A DNA stretch of 33,836 nt from an uncultured Chlorobiota bacterium (lineage in GTDB: Bacteria > Bacteroidota > Bacteroidia > Bacteroidales > JAADGE01). Position 1 is the stretch's first letter; every line of letters begins with the position of its first letter. The stretch lies in the NCBI GenBank assembly GCA_947311445.1, contig CAMZKV010000113.1:1-33836 (forward strand), written 5' to 3'. The notes under the pieces were generated by a model. The model did no database searches, was not told the origin of the DNA, and worked only from the letters and a program-made list of their open reading frames with translations. Of this stretch, positions 33,198 to 33,836 are shown piece after piece. Both the position numbers and the translations under genes were made by a program.

Positions 33198-33713
33198 ATG
33201 AAACGAATTACATTATTATTATTCAGCATTTTTTTTAGCGGGATAGTTTTTTCTCAAAAAACATTAAACAAATTACCATCAATTGATATAAAAACATTAA
33301 CAGGTGAAACTTTTAACACTTCCAAAATAACAAATGAAGGTCCTATTTTTTTAAGTTTTTGGGCAACATGGTGTAAACCCTGCATTAAAGAACTTATTGC
33401 AATTGATGAAAATTATATTGATTGGCAAGAAGAAACAGGACTAAAAGTTTATGCAATATCAATTGATGACACAAAAAGCATGAGTAGAGTTGCTCCGTTT
33501 GTAAATGGAAGAGCATGGGAATTTGAAGTGCTTTTAGATGCAAACAGTGATTTTAAAAGAGCTATGAATGTAATTAATGTTCCACATTCTTTTATTCTAG
33601 ATAAAACAGGAAAAATTGTTTGGCAACATACATCATATTCCCCAGGCGATGAAGACGAAATTTATGAAATATTAAAAAAACTATCTGCAGGAGAAGAAGT
33701 TAATCATAAATAA
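33198..33713 (+). CDS. TlpA-like thioredoxin-fold protein
   Basis: A 171-aa exported thioredoxin-fold protein of the TlpA/ResA group. The signal peptide is MKRITLLLFSIFFSGIVFSQ. PSIDIKTLTGETFN precedes the fold. The redox motif is WATWCKPC, with C59 and C62. VYAISIDDT and the cis-Pro loop NVPHSFILD followed by GKIVW complete the family pattern. Such proteins act as periplasmic disulfide reductases, for example in cytochrome c maturation. Its position 12 nt after a CxxC-bearing Omp28-related gene suggests those cargo proteins as possible partners, which is inference. The last ~80 bases are repeated in inverted form at the window end as the tail of another gene. Confidence 0.9.
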   Translation: MKRITLLLFSIFFSGIVFSQKTLNKLPSIDIKTLTGETFNTSKITNEGPIFLSFWATWCKPCIKELIAIDENYIDWQEETGLKVYAISIDDTKSMSRVAPFVNGRAWEFEVLLDANSDFKRAMNVINVPHSFILDKTGKIVWQHTSYSPGDEDEIYEILKKLSAGEEVNHK

Positions 33714-33719
33714 AATATT

Positions 33720-33742
33720 AAGCCGTAATTAACGGCTTTTTT
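33720..33742. terminator. Terminator between the two tail-to-tail TlpA-like genes
   Basis: AAGCCGT-AATTA-ACGGCTT followed by four T residues on the plus strand. It lies in the 37-nt spacer between the inverted-repeat arms, where the two convergent genes end. Confidence 0.8.
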
Positions 33743-33758
33743 AATTTAACAAATTATT

Positions 33759-33836
33759 TTATTTATGATTAACTTCTTCTCCTGCAGATAGTTTTTTTAA
33801 TATTTCATAAATTTCGTCTTCATAGCCTGGGGAATA
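33759..33836 (-). CDS. C-terminal fragment of a second TlpA-like gene (cut by window edge)
   Basis: Read on the minus strand, the last 25 codons encode YSPGYEDEIYEILKKLSA plus GEEVNHK and a stop at 33759-33761. These are identical to the end of the gene at 33198-33713 except for one residue, Asp to Tyr, in SPGDEDE/SPGYEDE. It is thus a recent tail-to-tail duplicate of the TlpA-like gene, or an assembly fold-back at the contig end. The one mismatch and the asymmetric spacer argue for a real second gene. The upstream part, including its CxxC, is outside the window. Confidence 0.8.
   Translation of the reverse strand, partial: YSPGYEDEIYEILKKLSAGEEVNHK

Larger units (their letters stand above)
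33636..33836. repeat. Long inverted repeat (82-nt arms, one mismatch) spanning the tails of two convergent genes
   Basis: 33636-33717 equals the reverse complement of 33755-33836 except for one base (33648 G versus T in the inverted copy at 33824). The 37-nt spacer (33718-33754) is not symmetric and holds the terminator hairpin. The right arm is cut by the window end, so the repeat may extend further. The transcripts of both genes could pair at their 3' ends. Confidence 0.92.

Overview
The window looks like a chromosome segment of a Bacteroidota bacterium. It is very AT-rich (about 30% GC by eye). Many proteins have short Sec signal peptides ending in ...SFSQ or ...NAQ. Three proteins end in type IX secretion system (T9SS) sorting domains. 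Several families are typical of the phylum: SPOR with an HU-like domain, bacterial GH3, the fused SpmAB protein, Omp28-related proteins, OmpH/Skp, and a manC without an isomerase domain. Several intergenic regions carry the Bacteroidota sigma consensus TAnnTTTG, and two or three of these also have an upstream TTG/TTTG at about 20 bp. I cannot place it more precisely than phylum. No rRNA, tRNA or CRISPR array was recognised.

Layout. 1-714 (-) is the N-terminal part of a large exported protein, perhaps an alpha-2-macroglobulin-like protein, cut by the window edge. 916-3552 is valS. 3562-4405 is a mobile locus: an IS200/IS605-type Y1 transposase between two nearly identical direct repeats of about 198 bp, each with two strong hairpins. 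4423-5511 is manC, followed by a terminator. 5576-9540 (-) holds an HhH-domain outer-membrane protein and a cNMP-binding-domain/aspartase fusion. 9704-16074 (+) holds two paralogous membrane receptors (ectodomain, 7TM, GAF, SpoIIE-type phosphatase) and a secreted unknown protein, followed by an OmpH/Skp gene with its own terminator. 16820-18133 (-) is an HU-like/TM/SPOR protein, divergent from galE (18281-19306) and a GHL10 glycoside hydrolase. 21028-22356 (-) is a membrane protein with a cytoplasmic FHA domain, divergent from a TetR regulator and an ICMT/DUF1295-like membrane protein. 24018-25250 is SpmAB. 25225-27595 (-) is a GH3-like adenylase overlapping a secreted, possibly propeller-like protein. 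27701-28405 is a small outer-membrane barrel protein. 28696-33713 is a surface-protein cluster: two Omp28-related T9SS cargo paralogues with thioredoxin-like CxxC motifs, a third T9SS cargo, and a TlpA-like thioredoxin. The window ends in the tail of a second, inverted TlpA copy.

How the genes may work together. Much of the window serves the cell envelope: nucleotide sugars (manC, galE), a chaperone (OmpH), peptidoglycan-associated SPOR, outer-membrane barrels and T9SS surface proteins. It also includes sensory inputs (two 7TMR-SpoIIE receptors, FHA, TetR). The least ordinary items are the repeat-transposase-repeat locus, the tail-to-tail near-identical TlpA ends (82-nt arms, one mismatch), the cNMP-aspartase fusion whose phosphate-binding Arg appears replaced, the twin SpoIIE receptors, and the CxxC-bearing Omp28/TlpA cluster. 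None of these can be called a new system from sequence alone, but each suggests a specific test.
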